Assembly (NCBI GenBank): GCA_900551445.1
Contig: URWA01000003.1
Coordinates: forward strand, 62,001-126,000
Origin: an uncultured Bacteroides sp.
GTDB lineage: Bacteria; Bacteroidota; Bacteroidia; Bacteroidales; Bacteroidaceae
Reading direction: 5' to 3'
DNA: 64,000 bases
Each line of letters opens with the position of its first letter. The stretch's first letter is position 1. A program made the translations under genes and the position numbers. Shown here one piece after another: positions 35,862 through 44,432 of this stretch. The notes beneath the pieces are model-generated. The model saw only the letters and a list, made by a program, of their open reading frames with translations, did not search any database and was not told the DNA's origin.

Positions 35862-36572
35862 ATGGCAAAATTCAAACGCATCCTGTTAAAACTCAGCGGC
35901 GAAAGTCTGATGGGAGAGAAAAAATACGGTATTGACGAAAAACGCTTGGGCGAATATGCACAGCAGATCAAGGAAATCCATGACATGGGGGTACAGATTG
36001 GTATCGTCATCGGTGGTGGTAACATTTTCCGCGGATTGTCGGGAGCCGGAAAAGGCTTCGACCGTGTGAAAGGCGACCAGATGGGTATGCTGGCCACCGT
36101 AATCAACAGTCTGGGATTGAGTTCTGCACTGGTGGCTGCCGGCGTAAAAGCCCGTGTACTGACCGCTATCCGCATGGAACCTATCGGTGAATTCTATACG
36201 AAATGGAAAGCCATTGAAGCCATGGAAAATGGAGAAGTAGTCATCATGTCGGCAGGTACCGGAAATCCGTTCTTTACCACAGACACCGGCTCTTCACTGC
36301 GAGGCATTGAAATTGAAGCAGACGTGATGCTGAAGGGTACCCGCGTGGACGGTATCTATACGGCCGACCCGGAAAAAGACCCGACAGCCACGAAGTTCGA
36401 CGACATTACGTACGATGAAGTGCTGTCACGCGGGCTGAAAGTAATGGACCTGACGGCTACCTGCATGTGCAAGGAAAACAACCTGCCGATTATTGTATTC
36501 GACATGGATACCGTAGGCAATCTGAAGAAAGTGATGTCGGGCGAAAACATCGGCACACTGGTACACAACTGA
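35862..36572 (+). CDS. pyrH: UMP kinase
   Basis: A 236-residue hexameric kinase making UDP from UMP in pyrimidine synthesis. LLKLSGESLMG, GIVIGGGNIFRG, GTGNPFFTTDTGSSLRG and DGIYTADPEKDP are the family signatures. The start MAKFKRILLK at 35862 is chosen because the upstream TTG overlaps the -7 box. A terminator follows 26 bases after the stop. Confidence 0.95.
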   Translation: MAKFKRILLKLSGESLMGEKKYGIDEKRLGEYAQQIKEIHDMGVQIGIVIGGGNIFRGLSGAGKGFDRVKGDQMGMLATVINSLGLSSALVAAGVKARVLTAIRMEPIGEFYTKWKAIEAMENGEVVIMSAGTGNPFFTTDTGSSLRGIEIEADVMLKGTRVDGIYTADPEKDPTATKFDDITYDEVLSRGLKVMDLTATCMCKENNLPIIVFDMDTVGNLKKVMSGENIGTLVHN

Positions 36573-36597
36573 TTCTCAAACCCTTTTCTATAAAATG

Positions 36598-36632
36598 ACG
36601 GCAAGGTGCGGCCTACGACTGCTCCTTGCCGT
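36598..36632. terminator. Terminator between pyrH and the phosphatase gene
   Basis: ACGGCAAGG and CCTTGCCGT form a 9-bp stem with a 17-base loop, followed by TTTTT on the plus strand. Genes converge on it, so it may serve both, but the T-run favours pyrH. Confidence 0.65.
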
Positions 36633-36638
36633 TTTTAT

Positions 36639-37163
36639 TTATTCACCCGCCAGCTCATAACGGTGGAATTCTGCATTCTTCATCAAGGGAATCGTGCGAA
36701 GGTCGTCCAACGCCACTCCCCTCATTCGGGCCTCCAGGCAGCGGTTGATTTGCCCGTGCGCCACGACCAACACCCGCTGGCCGTCATAATGCTGCCACAG
36801 ATACTCCAGGAAAGTTCCCGCACGGTCGTACAACATCTGAGGGGTCTCTACCCCGGCAGGCGGATGACTCAAATCCACACTCCCCACCGTCAGTCCGGTC
36901 CACGGTCCCCAGTCTATTTCCCGCAACAAAGTCGTCTGCTGCCACGGCAGATGCCGGTCGCCCACGGCCAGCCGTACCGTATCCACCACCCGCTGCAAGT
37001 CGCTGCTCACCACGGCATCCAACGGAATCTCACGCAAGGCCTGCCCCAGTTCCACGGCCTGCTGCTTGCCTTCTTCCGTCAATGTACCGGGTAAATGCCC
37101 CTGAAAAATCCGACTCAAATTCTCTTCCGTCTGTCCGTGACGGGCCAAATAAACTGTAATCAT
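36639..37163 (-). CDS. Histidine phosphatase family protein
   Basis: A 174-residue phosphoglycerate-mutase-like phosphatase. The phospho-His motif is LARHGQTEENL (residues 6-16) and the second catalytic His lies in VVAHGQINRCLEARM. VVSSDLQRVVDTVRLAV is also typical. The substrate is unknown; alpha-ribazole phosphatase or a sugar phosphatase are possible. The start MITVYLARHG at 37163 is preferred over an upstream ATG because family members begin just before the RHG motif. Confidence 0.85.
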   Translation of the reverse strand: MITVYLARHGQTEENLSRIFQGHLPGTLTEEGKQQAVELGQALREIPLDAVVSSDLQRVVDTVRLAVGDRHLPWQQTTLLREIDWGPWTGLTVGSVDLSHPPAGVETPQMLYDRAGTFLEYLWQHYDGQRVLVVAHGQINRCLEARMRGVALDDLRTIPLMKNAEFHRYELAGE

Positions 37164-37190
37164 AAACCGTGCTGCTATTAAATTGACAAA

Positions 37191-37198
37191 CAAAGATA
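37191..37198 (-). promoter_or_regulatory. Putative -7 box for the histidine phosphatase gene
   Basis: Minus-strand TATCTTTG fits TAnnTTTG, 28 bases upstream of the start codon. The -33 box is not clear. Confidence 0.4.
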
Positions 37199-37251
37199 AG
37201 AAGTTTCCGGCAAGTTTCGGGCCAGACAGACACAAACTTATGTTCCGAAGT

Positions 37252-37283
37252 ATTGCAAGAGAATAAAAAATAGCTTATTTTTG
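37252..37283 (+). promoter_or_regulatory. Bacteroides-type promoter for frr
   Basis: ATTG (37252-37255, one base off TTTG), 20-base spacer, then TATTTTTG (37276-37283). The frr ATG is 52 bases further on. Confidence 0.5.
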
Positions 37284-37334
37284 TTCACATAAATACTTAT
37301 CAGAGAATATAAAACCTATAAATGTAAGAAATAT

Positions 37335-37895
37335 ATGGCAGATTCTAAAACAATTATCAGCGAAGCTGAAGAGAAAATGGATATGGCAATCATGTACCTG
37401 GAAGACGCGCTGGCCCACATCCGTGCCGGGAAAGCCGACGTACGTCTGCTGGACGGTATCCGCGTAGACTCTTACGGAAGCATGGTGCCCATCAACAACG
37501 TAGCCGCAGTGACTACTCCCGACGCGCGCAGCATTGCCATCAAGCCGTGGGACAAGAGCATGTTCCGCATCATTGAAAAGGCAATTATCGACTCTGAACT
37601 GGGTATCATGCCGGAAAACAACGGTGAAATCATCCGTCTGGGTATTCCACCATTGACTGAGGAACGCCGTAAACAGCTGAGCAAGCAGTGCAAAGGCGAA
37701 GGAGAAACTGCCAAGGTAAGCATCCGCAACGCACGCCGCGATGCCATTGACGCCCTGAAAAAGGCCGTAAAAGACGGTATGCCGGAAGACGAACAGAAAA
37801 ACGCTGAAGCCAAATTGCAGAAAGTACACGACAAGTACATCAAGCAGATTGACGAGATGCTGGCTGCCAAGGACAAAGAAATCATGACAGTATAA
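37335..37895 (+). CDS. frr: Ribosome recycling factor
   Basis: A 186-residue protein that splits the post-termination ribosome with EF-G. The family features are clear: HIRAGKADVRLLDGIRVDSYGS, NNVAAVTTPDARSIAIKPWDKS and PPLTEERRKQLSKQCK, with the helical bundle at both ends. It has the usual length. It is closed by a terminator and followed by rsgA, another ribosome-maturation gene. Confidence 0.96.
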   Translation: MADSKTIISEAEEKMDMAIMYLEDALAHIRAGKADVRLLDGIRVDSYGSMVPINNVAAVTTPDARSIAIKPWDKSMFRIIEKAIIDSELGIMPENNGEIIRLGIPPLTEERRKQLSKQCKGEGETAKVSIRNARRDAIDALKKAVKDGMPEDEQKNAEAKLQKVHDKYIKQIDEMLAAKDKEIMTV

Positions 37896-37914
37896 ATTTT
37901 ATTCATCCCCATAC

Positions 37915-37958
37915 GAGGAGAGAGGGAACCGTCAGGATTTCTTCCCTCCTCTTTTTTT
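37915..37958 (+). terminator. Rho-independent terminator after frr
   Basis: GAGGAGAGAGGGAA pairs with TTCCCTCCTC (with a small bulge) around a 13-base loop, followed by seven T. The end of the T-run is the first base of the rsgA -7 box. Confidence 0.7.
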
Positions 37959-37965
37959 AAATTTG
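37958..37965 (+). promoter_or_regulatory. -7 box for rsgA overlapping the frr terminator tail
   Basis: TAAATTTG fits TAnnTTTG. Transcription would begin near 37972, which is where the only plausible rsgA start codon (TTG) lies, so the mRNA may have almost no leader. Confidence 0.45.
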
Positions 37966-37971
37966 CATCTA

Positions 37972-38907
37972 TTGGAAAAAGGTCTGGTCATTAAAAATAC
38001 AGGAAGCTGGTATCTGGTCAAAACCGACGAGGGAAAGCTGATTGAATGTAAGATAAAAGGAAATTTCCGCCTGAAAGGAATACGCAGCACAAACCCTATC
38101 GCCGTGGGCGACCGGGTACAAATCAATGTCAATGCGGAAGGAACCGCATTCATTACCGAAATTGAAGACCGGAAAAACTACATTATCCGCCGTTCTTCCA
38201 ACCTGTCCAAACAATCACACATCATCGCAGCCAATCTGGACCAGTGCATGCTGGTGGTCACGGTGAACTATCCGGAAACTTCCACCATATTCATCGACCG
38301 TTTCCTGGCTTCTGCTGAAGCCTATCGTGTACCGGTCTGTCTGGTATTCAACAAAGTGGACCGCTATACGGAAGAGGAATTGCATTATCTGGAAGGACTG
38401 ATTCACCTGTACACTCACATCGGATATCCCTGCTACCGGATTTCCGCATTGGAAGGCACCGGAGTAGAGGAAATCAAACAGGCCCTGCAAGGAAAAGTGA
38501 CCTTGTTCTCCGGCCATTCCGGCGTGGGGAAATCGACCTTGATCAATGCCATCCTGCCGGAACAGAATGTCAAGACCGGCGAAATATCTACCGCACACAA
38601 CAAAGGCATGCACACCACCACTTTTTCCGAAATGTTTCCCGTGGAAGGCGACGGATACATCATCGACACCCCGGGTATCAAGGGCTTCGGCACCTTCGAC
38701 ATGAAAGACGAGGAAGTGGGTCACTACTTCAAGGAAATCTTCGAATTCTCCGCACACTGCAAATACGGGAACTGCACCCACCGGCACGAACCGGGTTGCG
38801 CCGTACGCGAAGCGGTGGAAAACCACTACATCAGCGAGTCGCGGTATGCCTCTTACCTGAACATACTAGAGGACAAAGAGGAAGGGAAATACCGGTCGGC
38901 CTATTAA
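37972..38907 (+). CDS. rsgA: Ribosome small-subunit-dependent GTPase RsgA
   Basis: A 311-residue circularly permuted GTPase in 30S maturation. N-terminal OB fold (GLVIKNTGSWYLVKTDEGKLIECKIKG), G4 FNKVDRY, then G1 GHSGVGKST and G3 DTPG. The zinc knuckle CKYGNCTHRHEPGC has all ligands. There is no in-frame ATG near the start; TTG at 37972 (giving MEKGLVIKNTG) fits the family best, and another TTG is at 37963 inside the -7 box. It is followed by the RND operon after 33 bases. Confidence 0.92.
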   Translation: MEKGLVIKNTGSWYLVKTDEGKLIECKIKGNFRLKGIRSTNPIAVGDRVQINVNAEGTAFITEIEDRKNYIIRRSSNLSKQSHIIAANLDQCMLVVTVNYPETSTIFIDRFLASAEAYRVPVCLVFNKVDRYTEEELHYLEGLIHLYTHIGYPCYRISALEGTGVEEIKQALQGKVTLFSGHSGVGKSTLINAILPEQNVKTGEISTAHNKGMHTTTFSEMFPVEGDGYIIDTPGIKGFGTFDMKDEEVGHYFKEIFEFSAHCKYGNCTHRHEPGCAVREAVENHYISESRYASYLNILEDKEEGKYRSAY

Positions 38908-38940
38908 CCTATTTCACATCAAACCTTACGAAAAACACAC

Positions 38941-40017
38941 ATGGACAAACGCATCAAATGGGGGATTATCGTAGTGATAGGGGCAGGAGTCATTGCCTTA
39001 GGGATTCACACGTTTACCCCCGGGAAAAATGAAGAACTGGAAGCTGCTGAAAAGCAAGTGCCTACCGGCAAATCGAAGGCACTCAACGTAAATGCAAAAA
39101 TACTCAAGCCTCACTTGCTCACCGACCAGCTGTTTGTCAGCGGCAAACTGATGCCGGATGAGGAAGTGGACTTGTCGTTTGAAACTTCCGGAAAAATCAC
39201 CAGCATTGATTTCACGGAAGGCTCTTTCGTGTCCAAGGGCCAACTGCTGGCCAAAGTGAACGACAGCCAGTTGCAGGCCCAGCTGAAACGGCTGGAGGCC
39301 CAGATGCCGCTGGCCGAAGACCGCGTGTTCCGCCAGAATGCCTTGCTGCAACGCGATGCAGTGAGCAAGGAAGCCTACGAACAGGTGAAGACAGAACTGG
39401 CTACCCTCAACGCCGACATCGAGAACGTGAAAGCAAACATTGCCATGACGGAACTCCGGGCCCCGTTCGACGGCATCATCGGACTACGGCAGGTCAGTCT
39501 GGGAGCCTATGCTTCTCCCACGACGGTCATCGCCAAACTGACGAAAATCACTCCGCTCAAGGTGGAATTTGCCGTGCCGGAACGCTATGCCCGCGAAATC
39601 AAGAAAGGTACGAACCTGATTTTCAAGATTGAAGGGCGACTGGAAGCCTTCAACTCGCAGGTCTATGCCACGGAATCACGCATCAACGAAGAAACCCATA
39701 CGCTGACCGTCCGCGCCCTCTATCCGAACCGCAACGGAGAACTGTTGCCCGGACGCTATGCGGACATCGAACTGAAGCAGAAAGAGATTCAAAATGCCAT
39801 TGCCATTCCTTCGGAGGCCATCGTCCCGGAAATGGGAAAAAACAAGGTGTTCCTGTACCGCTCGGGAGTGGCCGAACCGGTGGATGTGGAAATCGGCATC
39901 CGTACGGAAGCAGAAGTACAGATTCTGAAAGGACTGTCGGCCGGAGACACCATCCTGACCTCCGGAACTTTGCAACTGCGCACCGGCATGCCGGTAATTC
40001 TTGACCAAATCGATTAA
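38941..40017 (+). CDS. RND efflux periplasmic adaptor (membrane fusion protein)
   Basis: A 358-residue HlyD/AcrA-like adaptor. An N-terminal hydrophobic stretch (IKWGIIVVIGAGVIALGI) serves as signal or anchor. It is followed by the barrel-sandwich region (GKITSIDFTEGSFVSKGQLLAKVNDSQLQAQLKRLEAQ), an alpha-hairpin, and APFDGIIGLRQVSLGAYASPTTVIAKLTKITPLKVEF. It joins the inner-membrane pump to the TolC channel. It is first in a three-gene operon; the next start is 10 bases after its stop. Confidence 0.9.
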   Translation: MDKRIKWGIIVVIGAGVIALGIHTFTPGKNEELEAAEKQVPTGKSKALNVNAKILKPHLLTDQLFVSGKLMPDEEVDLSFETSGKITSIDFTEGSFVSKGQLLAKVNDSQLQAQLKRLEAQMPLAEDRVFRQNALLQRDAVSKEAYEQVKTELATLNADIENVKANIAMTELRAPFDGIIGLRQVSLGAYASPTTVIAKLTKITPLKVEFAVPERYAREIKKGTNLIFKIEGRLEAFNSQVYATESRINEETHTLTVRALYPNRNGELLPGRYADIELKQKEIQNAIAIPSEAIVPEMGKNKVFLYRSGVAEPVDVEIGIRTEAEVQILKGLSAGDTILTSGTLQLRTGMPVILDQID

Positions 40018-40027
40018 CTTTCTGCCT

Positions 40028-43000
40028 ATGAACATTTCCGAACTCAGCATACGAAGGCCCGTACTGGCCACTGTGCTCACCATCATCATCCTGCTTTTCG
40101 GACTGATTGGCTACACCACCCTGGGGGTACGTGAATACCCTTCGGTGGATAATCCCATCATCTCCGTGACCTGCAGTTACCCGGGAGCCAACGCAGAAGT
40201 GATTGAGAACCAGATTACGGAACCGCTGGAGCAGAACATCAACGGGATTCCGGGTATCCGTTCTTTGTCGAGTACCAGCCAGCAGGGACAATGCCGCATC
40301 ACCGTGGAATTCGAACTGTCGGTCGACTTGGAAACGGCAGCCAACGACGTGCGCGACAAGGTGTCGCGTGCCCAGCGCTACCTGCCCCGCGACTGTGACC
40401 CTCCTACCGTATCCAAAGCCGACGCCGATGCCAGCCCCATCCTCATGGTGGCCATACAAAGTAATACGCGTTCCCTGCTGGAACTGAGTGAGATTGCCGA
40501 CCTGACCGTCAAGGAACAGCTGCAAACCATCCCCGATGTGAGCAGCGTCTCCATCTGGGGAGAAAAACGCTATTCCATGCGTCTGTGGCTCGACCCAGTC
40601 AAAATGGCCGGCTACAGCATCACTCCGGTAGACGTGAAGAATGCCATCGACAAACAGAACCTGGAACTTCCGTCTGGAAGCATTGAGGGAAATACGGTGG
40701 AACTGACCCTGCGCACCATGGGACAGATGCATACGGCCAAGGAATTCAACAACATCATCCTGAAAGAGCAAAACGGACAAGTGGTGCGCTTCAGTGACAT
40801 CGGTTATGCGGAACTGGGACCGGCCGACCTGAAGAGCTACATGAAAATGAACGGAGTGCCCATGGTAGGAGTCGTAGTGATTCCGCAACCGGGCGCCAAC
40901 CACATCGACATTGCCGACGCCGTGTACGAACGCATGGAGCAGATGAAGAAAGACTTGCCCGACGACGTGGAATACACATACGGTTTCGACAACACCCGCT
41001 TTATCCGTGCCTCCATTGCGGAAGTGGAAAGTACTGTGTACGAGGCTTTCGCGCTGGTGATTATCATCATCTTCCTTTTCCTGCGCGACTGGCGTGTCAC
41101 CTTGATTCCCTGTATCGTGATTCCGGTCTCCCTCATCGGAGCCTTCTTCGTGATGTACATTGCCGGATTCTCCATCAACGTACTCACCATGCTGGCCGTC
41201 GTCCTGTCGGTGGGACTGGTGGTCGACGATGCCATCGTGATGACCGAAAACATCTATATCCGTATCGAACGAGGCATGAAACCGTTTGAGGCTGGTATCG
41301 AGGGAGCTAAAGAAATTTTCTTTGCCGTGATTTCCACCACCATCACCCTGGCCGCCGTATTCATTCCGATTGTCTTCATGGAAGGAACCAGCGGACGCCT
41401 CTTCCGCGAATTCAGTTTCGTAGTAGCCGGCTCTGTCATTATCTCGGCTTTCTCGGCCCTGACCTTCACCCCGATGCTGGCTACCAAATTGTTGAAGCAC
41501 CGGGAAAAGCAGAACTGGTTTTACCGGAAGACAGAGCCTTTCTTCGAAGGCATGAACCGCCTGTATGCCCGCAGCCTTCAGGCCTTTCTGCACAAGCGTA
41601 TCATCGCCATACCATTCGTTCTGATTACTTTGGCCCTCATCGGTTACTTATGGAACCATATTCCAGCCGAGATGGCCCCACTGGAAGACCGCTCGCAAAT
41701 CAACATCCGGACCAGTGCGGCCGAAGGGGCCAGCTATGAATACATCCGTGACTATACGGAAGAAATCAACACACTGGTCGACTCCATCGTACCGGATGCG
41801 GCTTTTGTCACGGCCCGCGTATCGAGTGGAAGCGGAAACATCCAGGTTACCCTGAAAGACATCAAGGAACGCGACTACACCCAGATGGAAGTAGCCGAGA
41901 AAATCTCCAAAGCCATCCGTACGCATACCAAGGCCCGTTCCTTCGTACAACAGCAGTCTTCTTTCGGCGGACGAAGAGCGAGTATGCCGGTGCAATACGT
42001 GCTTCAGGCAGTCAGCATCGAAAAACTGCAGGAGATATTGCCGGAGTTTCTGGCTCAGGTATATGACAACCCGACCTTCCAGATGGCCGACGTGGACCTG
42101 AAGTTTAGCAGTCCGGAAATGCGTGTCACCATCAACCGCGACAAGGCCGGGACCATGGGGGTGAGCGTGCGCGACATCGGAGAGACCTTGCAATACGGGT
42201 TGAGCGGGCAGCGCATGGGCTATTTCTACATGAACGGCAAGCAGTATGAGATTCTCGGACAAATCAACCGTCAGCAACGTAACCAGCCGGCCAACATCAA
42301 GTCGATTTATATCCGGAACGACAAGGGAGAGATGATACAGCTGGACAACCTGGTGGAATTTGTGGAAGCCGTGGCACCGCCCAAACTGTATCATTATAAC
42401 CGTTTCATCTCGGCCACCATTTCTGCGGGACTGGCCGAAGGCAAAACCATCGGCGACGGTCTGGACGAGATGGACAAGATTGCCGACAAGGTACTGGACG
42501 ATACGTTCCGCACCGCCTTGTCGGGTGACTCCAAGGAATACCGCGAAAGTTCCTCCAGCCTGATGTTCGCCTTTATCCTGGCCCTGATTTTGATTTACCT
42601 GATTCTTTCGGCCCAATTTGAAAGTTTCAAGGATCCGCTCATCATCATGCTCACCGTGCCGCTGGCCATCGCCGGTGCCCTGGTCTTCATGTACTTCGGC
42701 GACATCACGATGAACATCTTCAGTCAGATTGGTATCATCATGCTGATTGGACTGGTGGCCAAGAACGGTATCCTGATTGTGGAATTTGCCAACCAGAAAC
42801 AGGAGGCGGGCGAAGACAAGATGCTGGCCATCCGCGATGCGGCCCTCCAGCGTCTGCGCCCTATTCTGATGACCAGTGCCTCTACCATCCTCGGCCTGTT
42901 GCCGCTGGCCTTCGCTTCGGGCGAAGGGGCCAACCAGCGCATCGCCATGGGAGTGGCTGTAGTGGGCGGTATGTTGGTTTCTACCTTCCTGACCATGTAC

Positions 43001-43060
43001 ATCGTACCGGCCATTTATTCTTATATATCGACTAACCGCGCTAAAAAAGAAAAGAAATGA
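40028..43060 (+). CDS. RND family efflux pump permease (AcrB-like)
   Basis: A 1010-residue proton-driven drug or metabolite pump with twelve helices and two large periplasmic loops. The start MNISELSIRRPVLATVLTIIILLFGLIGY is typical. VGLVVDDAIVMTENIY carries the proton-relay Asp pair in TM4, and GLVAKNGILIVEFANQ is in TM10. It is in the HAE1 class by overall pattern; the substrate is unknown. The stop overlaps the TolC gene start (ATGA). Confidence 0.93.
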   Translation: MNISELSIRRPVLATVLTIIILLFGLIGYTTLGVREYPSVDNPIISVTCSYPGANAEVIENQITEPLEQNINGIPGIRSLSSTSQQGQCRITVEFELSVDLETAANDVRDKVSRAQRYLPRDCDPPTVSKADADASPILMVAIQSNTRSLLELSEIADLTVKEQLQTIPDVSSVSIWGEKRYSMRLWLDPVKMAGYSITPVDVKNAIDKQNLELPSGSIEGNTVELTLRTMGQMHTAKEFNNIILKEQNGQVVRFSDIGYAELGPADLKSYMKMNGVPMVGVVVIPQPGANHIDIADAVYERMEQMKKDLPDDVEYTYGFDNTRFIRASIAEVESTVYEAFALVIIIIFLFLRDWRVTLIPCIVIPVSLIGAFFVMYIAGFSINVLTMLAVVLSVGLVVDDAIVMTENIYIRIERGMKPFEAGIEGAKEIFFAVISTTITLAAVFIPIVFMEGTSGRLFREFSFVVAGSVIISAFSALTFTPMLATKLLKHREKQNWFYRKTEPFFEGMNRLYARSLQAFLHKRIIAIPFVLITLALIGYLWNHIPAEMAPLEDRSQINIRTSAAEGASYEYIRDYTEEINTLVDSIVPDAAFVTARVSSGSGNIQVTLKDIKERDYTQMEVAEKISKAIRTHTKARSFVQQQSSFGGRRASMPVQYVLQAVSIEKLQEILPEFLAQVYDNPTFQMADVDLKFSSPEMRVTINRDKAGTMGVSVRDIGETLQYGLSGQRMGYFYMNGKQYEILGQINRQQRNQPANIKSIYIRNDKGEMIQLDNLVEFVEAVAPPKLYHYNRFISATISAGLAEGKTIGDGLDEMDKIADKVLDDTFRTALSGDSKEYRESSSSLMFAFILALILIYLILSAQFESFKDPLIIMLTVPLAIAGALVFMYFGDITMNIFSQIGIIMLIGLVAKNGILIVEFANQKQEAGEDKMLAIRDAALQRLRPILMTSASTILGLLPLAFASGEGANQRIAMGVAVVGGMLVSTFLTMYIVPAIYSYISTNRAKKEKK

Positions 43061-44379
43061 GAAAACGGTCTATTTACTTTGCACTTTTTTTACTCGGTCT
43101 GGGGCTTCCGGCACAGGCCCAGTACACCTATACCTTGCAACAATGCCTGGAAGAAGGATTGGCCAACAACTATTCGCTCCGCATCACCCGCAACAAAGAA
43201 CAGGTGAGCAAAAACAACGCCACTCTGGGAAATGCGGGATACCTGCCTACGGTAGACCTGACCGCCGGCTATACCGGAAACGCAGACAACAGCAACAGCC
43301 AGTCGCGTGAAACGGGAGAAACCACCCAACTCCGCGGCGTGTACGACCAGACCTTGGATGCAGGTATCGACCTGAACTGGACGATTTTCGACGGGTTCAA
43401 CATCAGCACCACTTACAAGCAGCTGAAGGAACTCGAACGACAGGGAGCCACCAACACCCGGATTGCCATCGAGGATTTCATCGCCACCCTCACGGCGGAA
43501 TACTATAACTACATCCAACAGGAAATCCGGTTGAAGAATTTCCGCTATGCCGTGTCGCTGTCCCGGGAACGTCTGCGCATCGTGGAAGAACGCTACCACA
43601 TCGGAAACTTCTCTCGACTGGATTATCAGCAGGCCACGGTAGACTTCAATGCCGACCGGGCGCAGTATATCAAACAACGGGAACTGGTGCATACTTCCCG
43701 CATCAACCTGAACGAACTGATGGCCGCCAAAGATATGGACCGTCCGCTCAGCGTGAAAGACTCGGTGATTGACGTCAACGAGAACCTGGATTTCAATGCC
43801 TTGTGGGAGGGTACCCTACAGGCCAACTCCAGCTTGCTGCAAGCAGACCAGAATACCGTACTGGCCCAGTTGGATTATAAAAAAGTATTGTCACGCAACT
43901 ATCCGTATGTACGGTTGAATGCCGGCTACGGCTATACCCTGAATAAATACGATGTCAATGCCACCCGCCAGCGCAGCAACTGGGGATTCAGCGGAGGCAT
44001 CACCGTGGGATTCAATATCTTTGACGGCAACCGGAAACGTGAGAAACGGAATGCCAGTCTGGCCATCCGCAATGCCCAGCTGGCCCGCGACGAGCTGGAA
44101 CAGGGACTCCGGGCCGACCTGAGTAACCTGTGGCAAGCCTACCGCAACAACATCCGCTTGCTGAACCTGGAACGCCAGAACCTGATTTCTGCCAAAGAGA
44201 ACCACGAGATAGCCAAAGAACGCTACCTGCTGGGCGACTTGTCCGGAATCGAAATGCGTGAAGCACAGAAAAGCCTCCTCGATGCGGAAGAACGCATCCT
44301 TTCCGCAGAATATGATACGAAGATGTGTGAAATATCCCTGCTGCAACTTAGCGGGAAGGTGACGCAATACCTGAAATAA
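43057..44379 (+). CDS. TolC family outer-membrane channel protein
   Basis: A 440-residue outer-membrane efflux protein with signal peptide MRKRSIYFALFLLGLGLPAQA. The two internally similar halves are coiled-coil rich (VSLSRERLRIVEERYHIGNFSRLDYQQATVDFNADRAQYIKQRE; NLISAKENHEIAKERYLLGDLSGIEMREAQKSLLDAEER). It completes the tripartite RND system with the two upstream genes. No terminator is obvious before the permease gene at 44433. Confidence 0.92.
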   Translation: MRKRSIYFALFLLGLGLPAQAQYTYTLQQCLEEGLANNYSLRITRNKEQVSKNNATLGNAGYLPTVDLTAGYTGNADNSNSQSRETGETTQLRGVYDQTLDAGIDLNWTIFDGFNISTTYKQLKELERQGATNTRIAIEDFIATLTAEYYNYIQQEIRLKNFRYAVSLSRERLRIVEERYHIGNFSRLDYQQATVDFNADRAQYIKQRELVHTSRINLNELMAAKDMDRPLSVKDSVIDVNENLDFNALWEGTLQANSSLLQADQNTVLAQLDYKKVLSRNYPYVRLNAGYGYTLNKYDVNATRQRSNWGFSGGITVGFNIFDGNRKREKRNASLAIRNAQLARDELEQGLRADLSNLWQAYRNNIRLLNLERQNLISAKENHEIAKERYLLGDLSGIEMREAQKSLLDAEERILSAEYDTKMCEISLLQLSGKVTQYLK

Positions 44380-44398
44380 AATATTTCATAATTTTTTG

Positions 44399-44406
44399 TA
44401 TCTTTG
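44399..44406 (+). promoter_or_regulatory. Putative -7 box for the APC permease
   Basis: TATCTTTG, 27 bases before the start codon, with a strong match to TAnnTTTG. No -33 TTTG at normal spacing. Confidence 0.4.
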
Positions 44407-44432
44407 CCGCACAATTTACAAATACAATCACC

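Noticed and set aside
39683..41593. A 636-codon minus-strand frame opposite the RND adaptor and pump genes
   Set aside because: It spans two real genes on the other strand, is His/Gly/Asp-rich without a recognisable fold, and has no promoter.
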